Origin: Ascaphus truei
Lineage: Eukaryota; Chordata; Amphibia; Anura; Ascaphidae
Reading direction: 5' to 3'
Assembly (NCBI GenBank): GCA_036426205.1
Contig: CM071574.1
Span: forward strand, 11,412,099-11,476,098
Length of the DNA: 64,000 nt
Shown here: positions 33,746 to 45,434 of the stretch, piece by piece
How the letters are laid out: every line of letters starts with the position of its first letter
Numbering within the stretch: position 1 is the first letter of the stretch
The notes under the pieces: generated by a model
Databases searched by the model: none
The model's input: only the letters and a program-made list of their open reading frames with translations
Told to the model about the DNA's origin: nothing
Position numbers and translations under genes: made by a program

Positions 33746-34259
33746 TAACAGTGAAAGCTAAGAAAGAAATGGGTTTTCTTTTTTTTTTCACAGTATACAT
33801 TAACTTAGATATGTTAAAGAATGAGTAAATTAAAACTCTTCTGACTATTAATAATCCAAAGAGTAATTTTTTGCTGTGTGAATTTCTTTATATGTCAAGG
33901 GATAAGGAGATAGAAATATTTTGCCGAAAAGGTTGGTTTGAGGGGATATATATATATAGCATTTGGGAATCTCCCAAAAATAGGATCTCTCTTCCTCGCT
34001 GTCTCATTAAGCTAACACCAGGCAGTGCTTAACTTAACATGGCGCTAAGTCTTTTTCAATGAGATTAGTAACAGCCACTGTTTTTGCATACAATTAGTGT
34101 GGTGGATTCACAGTAACCTCAGGGAAAATAACGTCCTTTACTGATTTTGGTAACATGACGTTATGAGACCGGACTTAACAGAGCTTTGTGGATCTAGGCC
34201 TAAGAGAGTAAAACAGTAAAACAGGTGTAAGAAAACTGCTTAACTGCACACAGCCACTG

Positions 34260-34530
34260 AATGTGTAGTATAGCCTACTGTATGTATTGGTTCACAAGGC
34301 AGGGTCAACAACCACTGTTCTGTGGGTATTTGATCCTATGTATAGTGAACTATATTGTAAGCTCTCATGAGCAGGACCCTCATGGCCGCTTCGTATCTGT
34401 TTGTGCATGCCTGTCCTCCCCTATATGTAACTGTTCATGCTTTTGTACAGTAATATACATAACCCCATTGTACCGCGCTGCAGAATATGTTGACACATCA
34501 CAAATAAACGATAATAATAATACATATTTC
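34260..34530 (+). repeat. LINE/SINE tail-like repeat
   Basis: attgtaagctctcatgagca, gaccctcatgg, a ccgcgctgcagaatatg block and an (aat)n end resemble the LINE 3' tails at 31.0 and 47.5 kb. Truncated at the left. Confidence 0.5.
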
Positions 34531-34977
34531 AGACTTCATGAGCAGTATTTCTGTATCTCTGTAATAGACTCTTTTAAATATGAATAGATAAAATATTTTC
34601 TGAGGTCAAACCAGCAAAATAACTTCCTTTGTAAAATCACTGCAAAGTTAATAATGATTTATTGTCAGCTCTTACTTGTAGGGTACTTTTAGTTATGCAG
34701 TTTTGTCACATACAATAAATATTGCAGGAACTAGGGGATAACCTGAGCTGAAATGAACATGGTTTAACTACAGACTACCCCACTGGTTTCTAACCTGTAA
34801 AGAAAAAGAGAGGTTGAAAAGAAAAACACGAGTAAGTGGGATTTATGCTTAAAATAATAGAGGACTGGAATATCTTTTGGAGGGCTTCTAACCTTTCTCC
34901 TATACTTGTTCCCAATACATTGCCATAATAAGCCATAAGAAATTCTCTCTTGCAGTGACCAACGATACTATACTGCA

Positions 34978-35332
34978 GTGGTTTCCAACCTTTTTTGGTT
35001 AAGGAACCCAATGTGAAATTCTGCGGAACCCCAACCCTCTCTAATAGTGTGGCTGAGATCAGATGCATTGTAAGGAACCCAAACCCTCTCCAATAGTGCG
35101 TCTGAGATCAGATGCATTGTAAGGAACCCCAACCTTCTCTAATAGTGTGTCTGAGATCAAATGTATGGTAAGGAACCCAACCCTCTCTAATAGCGTGTGT
35201 GAGATCAGATACATTGTAAATTCTGCTGTATTTGGTGTGATTTTGAAATGACCTGAAAATTGCAGGGAACCCCTTAGGGCTGCCCGAGGAACCAAAGGGT
35301 TCCTAGGAACCCAGGTTGAAAAAAACTTCTAT
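34978..35332. mobile_element. hAT-like MITE with four internal tandem units
   Basis: The left end cagtggtttccaacctttt and the right-hand cccaggttgaaaaaaac form a degraded terminal inverted repeat. Inside, a unit of about 50-58 bp (aaggaacccaaccctctctaa, tagtgtgtctgagatcaga, tgcattgt) is repeated four times at about 35005-35218. The internal array is unusual for a MITE. Confidence 0.7.
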
Positions 35333-35544
35333 ACTGGCTGTCAATGTAGATTACAGGCCACAGAGTACAAAAAAATAAGAAATATATTATGTGTAGTTTC
35401 TTTTTACTAGTGCTTAATTATATAAACAGACATCCCTTTGAACAAAAAAATACACAGTATTGCTACAGTGTACAGTGTTTTACAGTATGTTTAGATTGCA
35501 ATGGGGAAACAATTGTAACATAAGACGTATTTAGCAAATATGTA

Positions 35545-36905
35545 GTGCACGAAGAACCAACACTCTTAGGGACATTTTAACAATAGGTTTTTACTAATTA
35601 CAGTGGTCAATATTTCAGTCCCACTTTGGGACATTTCACAAGACAATAGTGCAACCAAGGCCATGTAGGGCTATACTAGTTATGAATAATTTGTTGGACA
35701 TATTATGTTGAACCATTCTAGGAAATTGTATTCCTTCACCCTTTCGACTTCAATCATTTCTTAATGTCAGTATGTTAAATGTTCCCACATTCATGAGAGC
35801 ATGCCTTCATGATTCATTTTCAGTGATATATGCCTATTTGTGAAAGCCGAGAAAGCCGTTTAAACTAAACTTTATTTATTGGGCTATGATACACCAAGAG
35901 AGCATAGATACACTGTTAACATGAGAGTTTTTAATGCCTTATGATTCTCTTTTTCTCATTTTTATTTTGGGTTCCACACTGGCGCTTGTTGCCTAAAGAT
36001 GGTTAACGGAAAAATGGGGGAGCATGGGATTAGGACAATACACAATACAGATGCAAACGATATAAAGCTGATAACGTTCTGATGTAGTGGTTTGGGGGGC
36101 CAAGTTTATAATAATATACTTACATGGCCTTGTGTAAGCAAAAATCAAATAGATTTGGTATCTTTTCAGGATGGGTCCTGACTTCTCCAAACTCAGGTGT
36201 ATAAAAATCAATAGGGTATAGGTAGTATGTTAATACATATGTACTCACACGGCCCAGTGTGAGTAATGGTAGAGGTTCTGGTATCTTTGTGGTTTACTCA
36301 ACCCGTCCAAGCTCTTAGACTGGACGCAGGGGATGGCTCTCCAACAGTACTCCAACAGGAAATCTCTCTCTAATTGCTTGAAGTCAGTGAGTGTCTCTCC
36401 CCGGTCCCGCAGTGAAAGGGGGGACAAGTGATGCACGATCTCAGTAAGGTTTTTTAAAAAATAGCATTTATTGACAAAATACAAATAAACAAAGAACTCA
36501 CATACACAATAAACTTCTGGCCCTCCCACGTAGCTCAGTCACGAGCCCCAACAGCAGGTAGTTCCGCCCCGCGTCCGGGGTGCAGAGTGATGACACTTTT
36601 CTGCTCTGCTGTAGTTGCGGCTGTAGGAACTGGCTACGGAAGCCTCCGTAGGACATAAACTGCCACCAATTCGAGCAACGCGTTTCGCTGAGTAATCGGC
36701 TTCCTCGGGCTCATAGAACCTAAAGATGGTTGCCACACTATTGGCCTATGGTACTTCACTTTGGTCAGAGCTTATGTATATGGCCAACTTCACTCTGTGT
36801 ATAGTTTTGAGAAATGTTGAAAAGTGGGACTGGAACGTTAATCAATGTAATGAATAAAAAGTGTATGTTAAAAAGCCCTTAAGAGTGCTGGTTCTTCATA
36901 CACAA
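35545..36905 (-). mobile_element. Short-retroelement-like repeat with inverted ends
   Basis: The ends match in inverted orientation: gaagaaccaacactcttagg and cagtcccacttt at 35552-35630 against the reverse complement of 36825-36900. The interior holds a hairpin-forming ctcacacggcccagtgtgag (36244-36263) with a diverged partner near 36120-36140 and an aaaatagcatttattgac (minus-strand AATAAA) block near 36460. On the minus strand it also holds a gaggaagcc...gaaacgcg motif near 36665-36715. The last motif recalls the insertion in the gypsy LTR. No coding frame is convincing. Confidence 0.5.
36664..36714 (-). ncRNA. Hammerhead-ribozyme-like motif, tentative
   Basis: On the minus strand the order is CCGAGGA, then AGCCGATTACTCAGC (a possible stem-loop with one mismatch), then GAAA, then CGCGTT. 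The hammerhead core is CUGANGA, stem II, GAAA, stem III, then NUH at the cleavage site. The match has C in place of U in the first box and one extra A before stem II, so this copy is probably inactive if it is real. PLE-type elements are known to carry type I hammerheads with very short stem III. Treat as a hypothesis. Confidence 0.25.
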
Positions 36906-37210
36906 TATGCTGCATATATGCTGGATCTATCCAGCCCTCCAAGGACCATTTGCAGGTTTACTGGGTTTGCATGTGCGCTCCCCTCTGGATTTCTAGTCCA
37001 TAAAGCTTCTTTCAATAAAATATATAACTCTAACAGCAATTATATAGGCAAACCGTTACAAACGACCACAGGAGATTTCAGAAATACATACTGTATGTGC
37101 CCAATATGTCATTCTAACACATGTCTTCTCAGCTCTGCTGAGATCTTCACACTCATCTTTCCCCTAGAATCTATTCTCATAGGCAATTTTAGGCATCTGA
37201 TAGCCCCCCG

Positions 37211-37362
37211 AGTTTGCTTCCATGCTTCTTGCTCTTATCCTATGATGTAGATGGTACTTCAGTATAACTTATCCAATTACTTTGGAATTTGCTTCTATGG
37301 TTGTTGCTCTTATCCTATGATGCAGATGGTACTAAGTGTAGGTTATCCAATTGCTTTGGAAT
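37211..37362. repeat. Two-copy tandem duplication, about 75 bp
   Basis: 37211-37287 and 37288-37362 are two diverged copies containing ttgctcttatcctatgatg, cagatggtact and ttatccaatt(a/g)ctttgga. Confidence 0.85.
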
Positions 37363-37749
37363 TAAAGCCACAGACCCACTTAGATAGAAGAAAATTGAAA
37401 AAAAATATTTATCTTAGAAATTACACAGTAAAAGGAATTCATTTTAAATGCGTTATCATGTACAGTTATATTATGATAGGTAAGTAAGTGACTGGTGCAT
37501 AAAATGGAAAATGTATTAATTACTTAAGTTCATTAGAGGCACCTTTGGAGCAGATCTTCCTCTTTTCTTGAGGTACTGTAGGACAGACAATTTTTCTGCA
37601 GGTAGTCCATAAAAAGCCCCCTCCTACTACCTGCAGACAGTCTTTGCTTCCCCCCCAACTGAAACACACAACTAGAGTAATAATGAGCACAAGAACAGGG
37701 AGACAAAAATATGCCCACAGACACAAATACTCTCCAGGAAAAGAAAATT

Positions 37750-38230
37750 ACAGTAAGCTATCACATTTCAAGTAATTCTGGTAACTGAAATAATCTACTG
37801 CCAAATTCTGCTGCCCTGGAATATGAATTCCTGTTATTTCTTCCATAAGAGTCTCTGCCCAGGACAGGATTGATCTTGTCACCCCCATCAGTATTTTATT
37901 TCTTGTTTCGCCTTGTATAAAAAAATATATTTCAGCACCGTAGAATTTTTTGACTTTGTGCATATTTCTACCTGTATGTCCATGTGAAATGTTCCAAGCA
38001 GCATTTACACAGCTTTCAGCTCCAAAGTGTTGACAGGTCAACCCCTCCAGCATCTTGGCTAGGTTCCTTGTGCCACCATATCTTGTAACTGTGCACCATA
38101 CTAGAAGCGCTTACTTTGGTAGTAATTGTAGCCCACTCGGTATTGCCTAGTACAGTACTTTGTACCTTTGTACAGTACTGTAGATTAGTCATTTTGGTTG
38201 TTTCTTTGTGCTCACGTACAGGGATATCAT
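37750..38230 (-). pseudogene. DIRS-like RNase H segment
   Basis: Open minus-strand stretches give a region with QDMVAQGT and NTLELKAV-like blocks (about 38110-38030, in mixed frames), then ETRNKILMGVTRSILSWAE and GIHIPGQQNLAVDYF (about 37860-37780). These correspond to the conserved GTRN..LM..TR..L.WAE and IPG..N..AD blocks of DIRS-type RNase H. Frameshifts lie between them. Confidence 0.65.
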
Positions 38231-38329
38231 TCACACAAATATTTCAGATTTCCATCCCACTGGTCGAAAAATTCACCTGCAACGACCTAACATGAAACCT
38301 TGTTAGTTTTAATAGAAACATCATGCAAT

Positions 38330-39000
38330 GTACTGTGGATATTTGTAACAATTTTCTTAGACTTTCTGACGTGCTGCACTATTTAACCAATGACGTCTTG
38401 AGGTAGAGACACCCCTAATGCTTTTGTGTGGAAGAGGAGTGGGAATAGAGGTCTTTTTTTCTTCATTTAGAAGCCATCATGACTCTTCAGGTATGTCAAC
38501 ACCATGTTTGCTTTATAATGAAAAAGTTCCCTGTTCTGAGACTTGATTAAGAAATCATCCAGATAGGAGTATACTTGTATGCCATTTTCTCAGCTACGCT
38601 ACTAACGTAACTAAGGTTTTTGGCAATGCTGCAAACTCAAATGGCAGGGCAGCACATTGAAAATTACTGCCATCCACTGCAACCATGATAAATTCTAGAT
38701 GTCTTTCGGGGACTGGAATGCACAGGTACGCATTATTCAGATCTATCAACATCAGTTAGTTGTTTGGTTGTTCCACCTGTATAATAAAATTCCAGTACAT
38801 TTTGAAATTATAACTTGTAAAAATGTATTTACATCTCTTAGGTCTAACATGACCGCGAAACTACCACACGATTTCTTCATCAGAAAGATGACAGATGAAA
38901 TCCTCCTCCTTTGGCAATGTGGTACTCATTTTATGACTTTGCTTGTTACCAAATCTTTTAAAGTGGCAGCACAGGCTGCTGTCATTTTTTTCACTTGAAA
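38330..39000 (-). pseudogene. DIRS-like reverse transcriptase
   Basis: Minus-strand fragments in mixed frames include a palm block (near 38740-38690) recalling ADLKDAYL, then a LEFIMVAVDG-type block and ALPF. The catalytic box YLDD is at 38554-38565 (reading tat ctg gat gat on the minus strand), preceded by VYS and followed by FLIK. The order and spacing fit an RT palm. The copy contains many stops. Confidence 0.65.
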
Positions 39001-39639
39001 AGATTTCTCCTTGACCTTTCCAATGCAGTTTTTATTTGAAAAATCCGATGCTTTGTTCAGGAGATATAAACGTTTGAAAAATTATATATAGACTGTCCGG
39101 AAGGTTAAAATAAAGTTCTCCCAGGGCCCATTGCCGTATAAAGGTTACCATGGTAACTTCAGAAGCTTCAGGTGAAGAAAAGCATGTTTTTTAACGCTAG
39201 AAAAGCATTAAAAAAAAAGAGCAAGACATGCTCAGGGGGCAAGATACTGGTTAAACTCGTAGCAGCTTCTGGGGTGCGGAGGGTGGGTGGGGGTGCTGCT
39301 TTAAGATGTGATCTTCCGCTAATTTTGCTGTCCTCTCTCTTGGAGTTCCTGAAGTTACAAATCTGTGTCTTGTAGCTTCTTTTAATTCCAGCAGATATCA
39401 TGAAAACAAGATTTAGGTTACTCCTTTGTCTTCTATGGAAGAAAGACACAGCCTGAATTTGGACCGTGTTTCTTTTACTGGGGGCTACAGGGTTTCCTTC
39501 CTCTCACATTGGTCTTCATCCAAATGATGTACACTTTTCTCTGGATCCACGAAAAAGGCCTGTTTGACCTTCACTCTAAGTCGTTTGTCTGAAATGCAAT
39601 GTCCCCAGACGTTAGAATCTGGCTTCCCCGTAAGTCATT

Positions 39640-40540
39640 TTATTAACATGATGGTCCATAACACCTTAGTCTTCACCCTTGATGTGAGAACAAACTCTTA
39701 CCACCATATGCTTTTGAAATGATCAAATCCAGTCTCTTCCAAAACAGACGCTCTTTTTCAAAGGTAAATAGTGACAGATTATTCTTTGAAGAAGAATCTG
39801 CAAACCATGACCTTATCGACAGATAACGCCATAGACCTAGACACCAAATGCACAGCATAGAAAAGGATACAGCGATGGAATATGTGGCACACTCATTGCT
39901 CTAGAAACTGATGTTTACCGTTGGCTTATACACAGTTCTAGCAAGAAAATACTTTATCAAGACATTCTCTAGTCTCCATTCTATTACATCTTTAAATGAG
40001 ATTACATAGTCTGCAGATTCAAGTTATAGCAGCAGCTACCTTCGGTGGTACGACTTGGAAAATAACATCTTCTTGTCTGATAGAGCCCACTCAGCTTCAA
40101 TCATCTCTTTAATTATCTTGCACTCTTGCCTTTTTTTTGCGATCCTGTCTCAGAAATCCTTCCTCAATGTCTAATGCATCACTTTTATTAGCCGTTCCAC
40201 TAATTCAAAGCCAAATACAGAGCTTTCTTTCTGATTATCCTCTTACTCAGAAGACTCCCTTATTTGCCTTCCAAATATAAATGACATTGCATGTCAAACT
40301 CACCAGAGGAAGAATCTCTCCTCTTGTCCAGGATACTTTGGGATCTGGGTATCTAACTTGACTGGTTACTGGCCTGCAACACTGCTGACTCCACACCTGC
40401 ACTTTGATCTGTTGGTTCTGGTTCTGCAGCCTTCAAGCAATCCTCACACAGCCTTGGAGGCTGGTTTATCACATGCAGAATATAATTCTTCTTGTGCATA
40501 GATTCCATACAGCGTTAAAAGTACCTACAGGTTTCCCCTA
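39640..40540 (-). pseudogene. DIRS-like gag region, tentative
   Basis: Minus-strand fragments near 40500-40370 read with a CEDCLKAAEPEPTDQ segment, and further on a RIAKKRQECKIIKEMIEAEW helix (near 40150-40080). Their position upstream of the RT is where the first ORF of a DIRS element lies. The similarity is weak and the frames are broken. A short CpG-poor stretch separates it from the RT. Confidence 0.4.
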
Positions 40541-41189
40541 GTCGCGCTGTATCGGGGTATGAAAAATATAGGATAATAAGACTGTCTTAAAGGGACTCTC
40601 CTTTACCACAGTAACTTCTAAGGACTCGCGTAAAAGATTTTGGTAGCAACCTTGTGGCGGTATTAACCTCCATTCTACTTCCAGCAGTAGAAGCACTTAC
40701 AATGCAGCCAGATGCTTTCAGTACATACAATCTTTTGCAGCCCTCTAGGTTATTCTGCATGGGTGTAAGATAATAATGACATCACTGCATATGTATGTGT
40801 CCCAGCCAAAGGCAGAGAGAAGCTTGCAGCATGTCTGTAACCATCTACATGGTGGAAAATTTGTTGGAAAAATAGGCTGGTGCTCTCAGTTTTCACGGTG
40901 TAAAATGTGTCTGTCTGCCCGCTGCATTAATAAACATATATGCGGGATGCCCTGGTCAAGGGAGGGCCAATAATTTGCTGCCTCTACCAACACAACATCA
41001 CAGCTTCAGGGAAAGAGACAGAGGCTAAGACTTTGCCTGGAATGAACTGCACCCAGGATTGCTTAGGAAAATAGACAATATAAATATGTTGCTATGGGCT
41101 ATGGGCAGAGCTACTGTAGGCAGTTCAAAGACAAAAAGTTTGCTGATGTGGCTACCCCCTTCCCTGGGGCTGTGGAAAGTATGACGGGC

Positions 41190-41510
41190 TGACTCTGCAT
41201 AAGGCCAGGTCCCCGCTGGCTACTGCAGCGCCTACTGTGGTGGACGCTGCAGGGACAAGAAAATTGAGAGCAGGAGTTGCGATGGAGCACTAGGCCACGT
41301 CCCCCGGCGGTTCAGCCAATGAGGGCGAACCTGCCGGCTGACGTCACGGCCGCGCCCCGGTCACTCCCCTGTCACGTCCCCCCCCCCTTTCTTTCTCCCT
41401 GCAGCTCTCTGCAGACCGGGGGACTCGGCGGCACGCGCCGCCTGCCTCGCAGGCGCTCGTGCAGCGCAGGCAGCAGAACCGCAGCCTAAGCTGTTTAATG
41501 CGGCAGACAA
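41190..41510. other. GC- and CpG-rich segment, MITE-like or island-like
   Basis: A GC peak in an AT-rich setting, with cagcgcctactgtggtggac, gacgtcacggccgcg, a C run and ggcacgcgccgcctgcctcg. Phrases at its two ends (caggtccccgctggctac; gcgctcgtgcagcgcaggca) suggest a non-autonomous element, but I could not establish a clean terminal repeat. A promoter-type CpG island is an alternative. The open frame at 41277-41489 has no recognised product. Confidence 0.4.
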
Positions 41511-42031
41511 AAGCTTTATGAAATACACGTAATTAGCCAAATGTAAGCCATCCACTAGGTGTTCACGGGACCTACTGGGGAGCGGCTATCCTTTCTGCAA
41601 GCCATCCTTCATCACATGATGGGAAGGGAGTGCCCCGAGTGAGCCCACACAGTTAACCAGTAAAGGCTATTAACCCCTTTACAACAAAGGGGGGGCTACA
41701 GTTATATTTTGTGTGATGGATGGATGGTTTTGTCACTTTCTTACCAACCACAACCCATGCAAACTAATGTTTGCTAATAAATCTGTGGCTATTTGTCCTG
41801 TGACTTATTGGGTAGGGAGTGGGGCATTAAGGTACAGAAGGGTCAACTTGAGACCTCCTGCATCATGATATTTTAGCATTTTCCTGCTTATTTTATATTG
41901 ATTTTTTCCATAATTAAAAAAAAAATCAGATTTGAAAACAAGAATATACAATGCTAACTGCTTTTATTGGGTCTAGTTGGGGGCTCCTTACTGAGTCAAG
42001 AAAGAATGTGTAAGCCATTCCTAAATTGCAG

Positions 42032-42165
42032 TGATCATGGACAACATGCAAAAGTTTCTAGAAAATCTCAACAGTGGTCATTTTAACAGCCTCTGCAAAA
42101 GAAAATCTGCAATAAACGGTGTGATCTGGAAGCAAAAGACAAGTAAAGGCAGCGTGCACAAAAAA
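42032..42165 (+). CDS. Candidate coding exon (tentative)
   Basis: A splice-acceptor-like ttgcag ends at 42031 and a strong donor, aaa|gtaagt, follows 42165. Between them is an ATG at 42037 and 43 codons without a stop, ending in phase 0. The product begins MDNMQKFLENL and ends KTSKGSVHKK. Third codon positions are richer in G/C than the surrounding DNA. I do not recognise the protein. The GVIWKQKTSKGSVHKK segment has the feel of a beta strand and loop, as at the start of a PH domain, but this is only a guess. Too short for certainty. Confidence 0.35.
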
Positions 42166-43224
42166 GTAAGTGGCTAAGAGGGACTGTATCTTTAGTATAC
42201 CTTATATATACCTTATGCATGTTGCTTGCTTGCTGTGTAACCAGGATTAGTAAACGCACTGTGAATTTTCATCAGTTTTGCCGAGGAAAGTTAGAAATGA
42301 TCCAATTATTAAATTCTATCATTTAAATTGGCCTTGCACGATGCAGGCAAAAGTATCGTTTTAGCTTTGTGACATTTGCATGTTAGCATTTTGTCCTTGA
42401 TGAACAGATTGTATGCAATCCCTTTCAGCTCTGAAATCATCGCATAGAGCACTGAATTTTTCAGACAAATAATAAAGATGTAGATTAATTAAAGGCTTAT
42501 AAACGGGATGCTGACCTTAGACAAGATTTTTTTTTTGAAGAGCAATTATAGTTGGATTTTATTGTTATATTTTGAAGGGGATTACACCATTAAAAGTTTT
42601 ATCCTTGCAAATGTAAAACCACAAGTGTAATGTTTTGCATAAAACAATAAAAAACACTAAAACGTTAAAGTTGAGCAAAAATACATCCTCATTAAATATA
42701 TTATAATTTTTTTTTGTCACGGATATCAGCAACTCTTTTGTGAAAATAAAAACTGATATTTTCAAAATGCAAACTTTATGAACAACTTAGGGGGAAAAAA
42801 ATAAAATTTTGTATTAAATTATATGGCCCCCGTCTTAATTATTATAAACATTGCCCTATAACATTATTTTAATATTTATTGGAAGCTTGAAACAAACTTA
42901 TGCTTAATGTTTAAAAAAACTAAACATTATTCCCTTCACTGATGGTAGTCTGAACACTTCAAGCGCTCAATTGTTCGTTTATTACATTCTAATAGCGCTG
43001 CAAATAATTATTCAGGATACAGTTGTAGCCAACGTTATTGCAACTGCTGGCACGCAGCAGGGGCACATACACAACGCACGAGCAGGCAAAAAGGTCATTG
43101 ATTCAAATCACTAGCGCGCAGCAAGGAGGCGGGGCTACCATAGCTATTTCTCCCGCAGAAACACACACGTGGGTGCAATAACATTGGTTACATCTATGTA
43201 GTATGAAACTATGTCCACATGCTG

Positions 43225-43990
43225 TAATCCAGGGGTGCGCAAACTTTTCTGTCTGCGTCCCCCTACCTGCTCTCCCCCCATGTTAGCGGTCCCCCTCCTT
43301 ACCTTGTCTTCGTTTCTGATGTCACGACGTCACGTTGCTATGGCAACGCGATGTGATGCGACCCTGCGGCTTCATTTGATGCCGTGTTGCCATACCGACG
43401 TGTGACAATAAATCGCCGGAGACAAGGTAAGGGAATTTACAGAGGCCTTGCACGCTCCCGGCATTTAATTTAAATGCTTTGGGGAAGAGCGCAGGGCCTC
43501 TGTAATCGTTGCGTCCCCCCCAAGAAAATCTTGCGCCCCCCAACGGGGCCCGAGTGCGGCCGATCGCTTTTCCCCCGCACCCAGTAATGCTGACTGCCCT
43601 GTAGGGATTAACACAGCGGGGCTTCCTGCTTCTGAATGGGAGGCCTGCTGTGTTAATCCTACTGGGCCGCAACCAGTCTGTAAGAGCTGCGCAGAGAGAT
43701 CAGAGAGAAGCAGCCTCTCTCTCTGTCTCCCCACGCAGCTTTTACCGCAGAACTCACTATTTTTATTAGGTTGCGCCCCAGTAGGATTAATACAGCGGGA
43801 ATCCCATTCAGAAGCAGGGACCCCTTCTATGTTAATCCCTTCAGGGAAATTCACTGTTTCTGAGCCGTGATTACGCTTGGCTGTTAGATGGCCGCACTTC
43901 TGCACTCCATCCCCTCCAATTGGCGCTTACGGCAAAAGTGAATAGCGCCAGATCTGTAGTCTCATCCTTAATTATAAGCAGCCTCAGTTT
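43225..43990. mobile_element. hAT-like MITE and nested palindromic MITE
   Basis: The left terminus caggggtgcgcaaactttt (43231 on) is followed by a core shared with 17.5-17.8 kb: ttacagaggcc, a catttaatttaaatgctttg block, gagcgcagggcctctgt. From about 43585 a second element appears with gggattaacacagcgggg and its inverse gctgtgttaatcctactggg, repeated again near 43775-43845. The same motif forms the palindrome at 60845-60935. The right terminus of the first element is not seen. Confidence 0.55.
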
Positions 43991-44413
43991 ATTGAAATCC
44001 TTTGTAGTGTATATACCATGTTTTAGAGTCTACTAGAGAGGCTAATGTAAACATACATCACAGTTTATATATACTGTAAAGCTGTGGATGAATTCTAGCT
44101 GGACAAAGTTTGATAGCATCAGCCTAGCTGTTGTACTAAGATCACTATTTCAGATTGGTGTAGTACAAATTATTTGACGCAGCAAATAGGAACGCATTTG
44201 TTCAAACATTTCAACAGTGTGGGAATTATTTTGAAAATATTGGGAAAAATACTGTATGCAAAGGAAACTTGGACAGATATGCACATTTCTACTTTTCATG
44301 CCTTCCCATGCATTGTTGATTTCTTTGTCCAGTATTTTCATGATATTTTCGACATTATTATTTTACCCAGAGCTTTAATTTATATTAGTTTAATTTCCTC
44401 TTTTCTTTTTTAG

Positions 44414-44443
44414 TGCGGTTTTACACAAAAATATTGGAACATG
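44414..44443 (+). CDS. Candidate micro-exon (very tentative)
   Basis: A strong polypyrimidine tract (44387-44410) ends in tag, followed by 30 bases coding CGFTQKYWNM and a donor-like gtaatt. It would keep phase 0 with the candidate exon ending at 42165. The same frame also stays open to a stop at 44660-44662. Chance occurrence is quite possible. Confidence 0.15.
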
Positions 44444-45024
44444 GTAATTCTGAAAGTGGCATGCACCATTGCAAGTGTTTTTTCAGTGTTGAAGTTGTGT
44501 GATTTTTATTACAGTATGTCTACTTTGACTCTGCTCCGTGAAATTAAAGCGACATTGTGTTGTTATTATTATATTTTGATAATGAAACACATTGTCAGAC
44601 AGAGAGTATGCCCATCTAACATGTCACACATTAACTTCCATATGAATTCACATGTTCTCTGATATCTCGCTGCAGCTGCCGTTTCTTGTTTCACACTAAT
44701 GACATACAGCATTTATTGATGTTGGTTACAAATAAATGCTGAGCTGAGCTGACAAGAAACAGTTTTAGAGTAGGAAATGGATGATTCACTTAGTTCATTG
44801 TTGATTCTGATTTACTTTGCATAGCTACAGCAACAGTTAAAACATGGCATAAGTTAACACAATGTACATAGATCGCCTTGGCCCTTTCCCTGTGGCATTA
44901 AATAGCTCATACAGCTAAATCTGTGGCAAGGAAAACACAAAACGTTGTTAAAAAAATTCCCACAGATTTTTTTGTTTTTTAGAAATTCAGTTGGTACTTG
45001 CTTACCGATTCTGCCTTGTGAAGC

Positions 45025-45345
45025 CATTAGCCAGGGCCGGCTTGATGGCGGTACCATTGGTGCGACTGCATCTGGCCCCGGGTTTACAGGAACCTTGCGC
45101 TCTCCCCCAGGACTAATTTCTGTAATCACAGTTTAATTGTTGTGGTAGTTGAATTAACCACAACATTTAAACTGTGAGTGCCTGGGGCAGAGTATGGGAT
45201 CTCTGTAAGTGCCGGCGTCTCCACCTGCAACCATGCGATGGTACGTCACCTTGATGATGCGACATCACTTGACAAGTGCAGGCAAGAGGCCCTGTGCATC
45301 ACATGACATCAACATGTGACGTTGCGTCGTCAAGGAGAAGCATGG
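45025..45345. mobile_element. GC-rich MITE
   Basis: Contains ccggcttgatggcggtacca, tgcgactgcatctgg, ttacaggaaccttgcgctct, then an inverted ttgttgtggtagttgaatta/taaccacaacatttaaactg pair at the centre. An inverted relative lies at 51430-51680. No coding capacity. Confidence 0.6.
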
Positions 45346-45434
45346 TAGCAGGAGGAGATGCCAGCTCCGGAGGAGGTAAGAGTCCCCACGCGCACACAGT
45401 GCACCAGGTCCCGTTAAGCTTCCAGTGGGTCCTG

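Larger units (their letters stand above)
37490..41000 (-). mobile_element. Degenerate DIRS-like retrotransposon, minus strand
   Basis: On the minus strand, fragments read in the order gag-like (about 40540-39640), reverse transcriptase (about 39000-38330), RNase H (about 38230-37750). The RT keeps a YLDD box, and the RNase H segment has the IHIPGQQN-type motif characteristic of DIRS-order RT/RNase H. Frames are heavily interrupted. The tyrosine recombinase expected for DIRS elements is not visible, so it is deleted or beyond recognition. 37520-37740 may be the 3' terminal region. Limits are approximate. Confidence 0.65.

Noticed and set aside
41277..41489. 70-codon frame in a GC peak
   Set aside because: Arginine/proline-rich content follows from GC composition; no homology or splice support.
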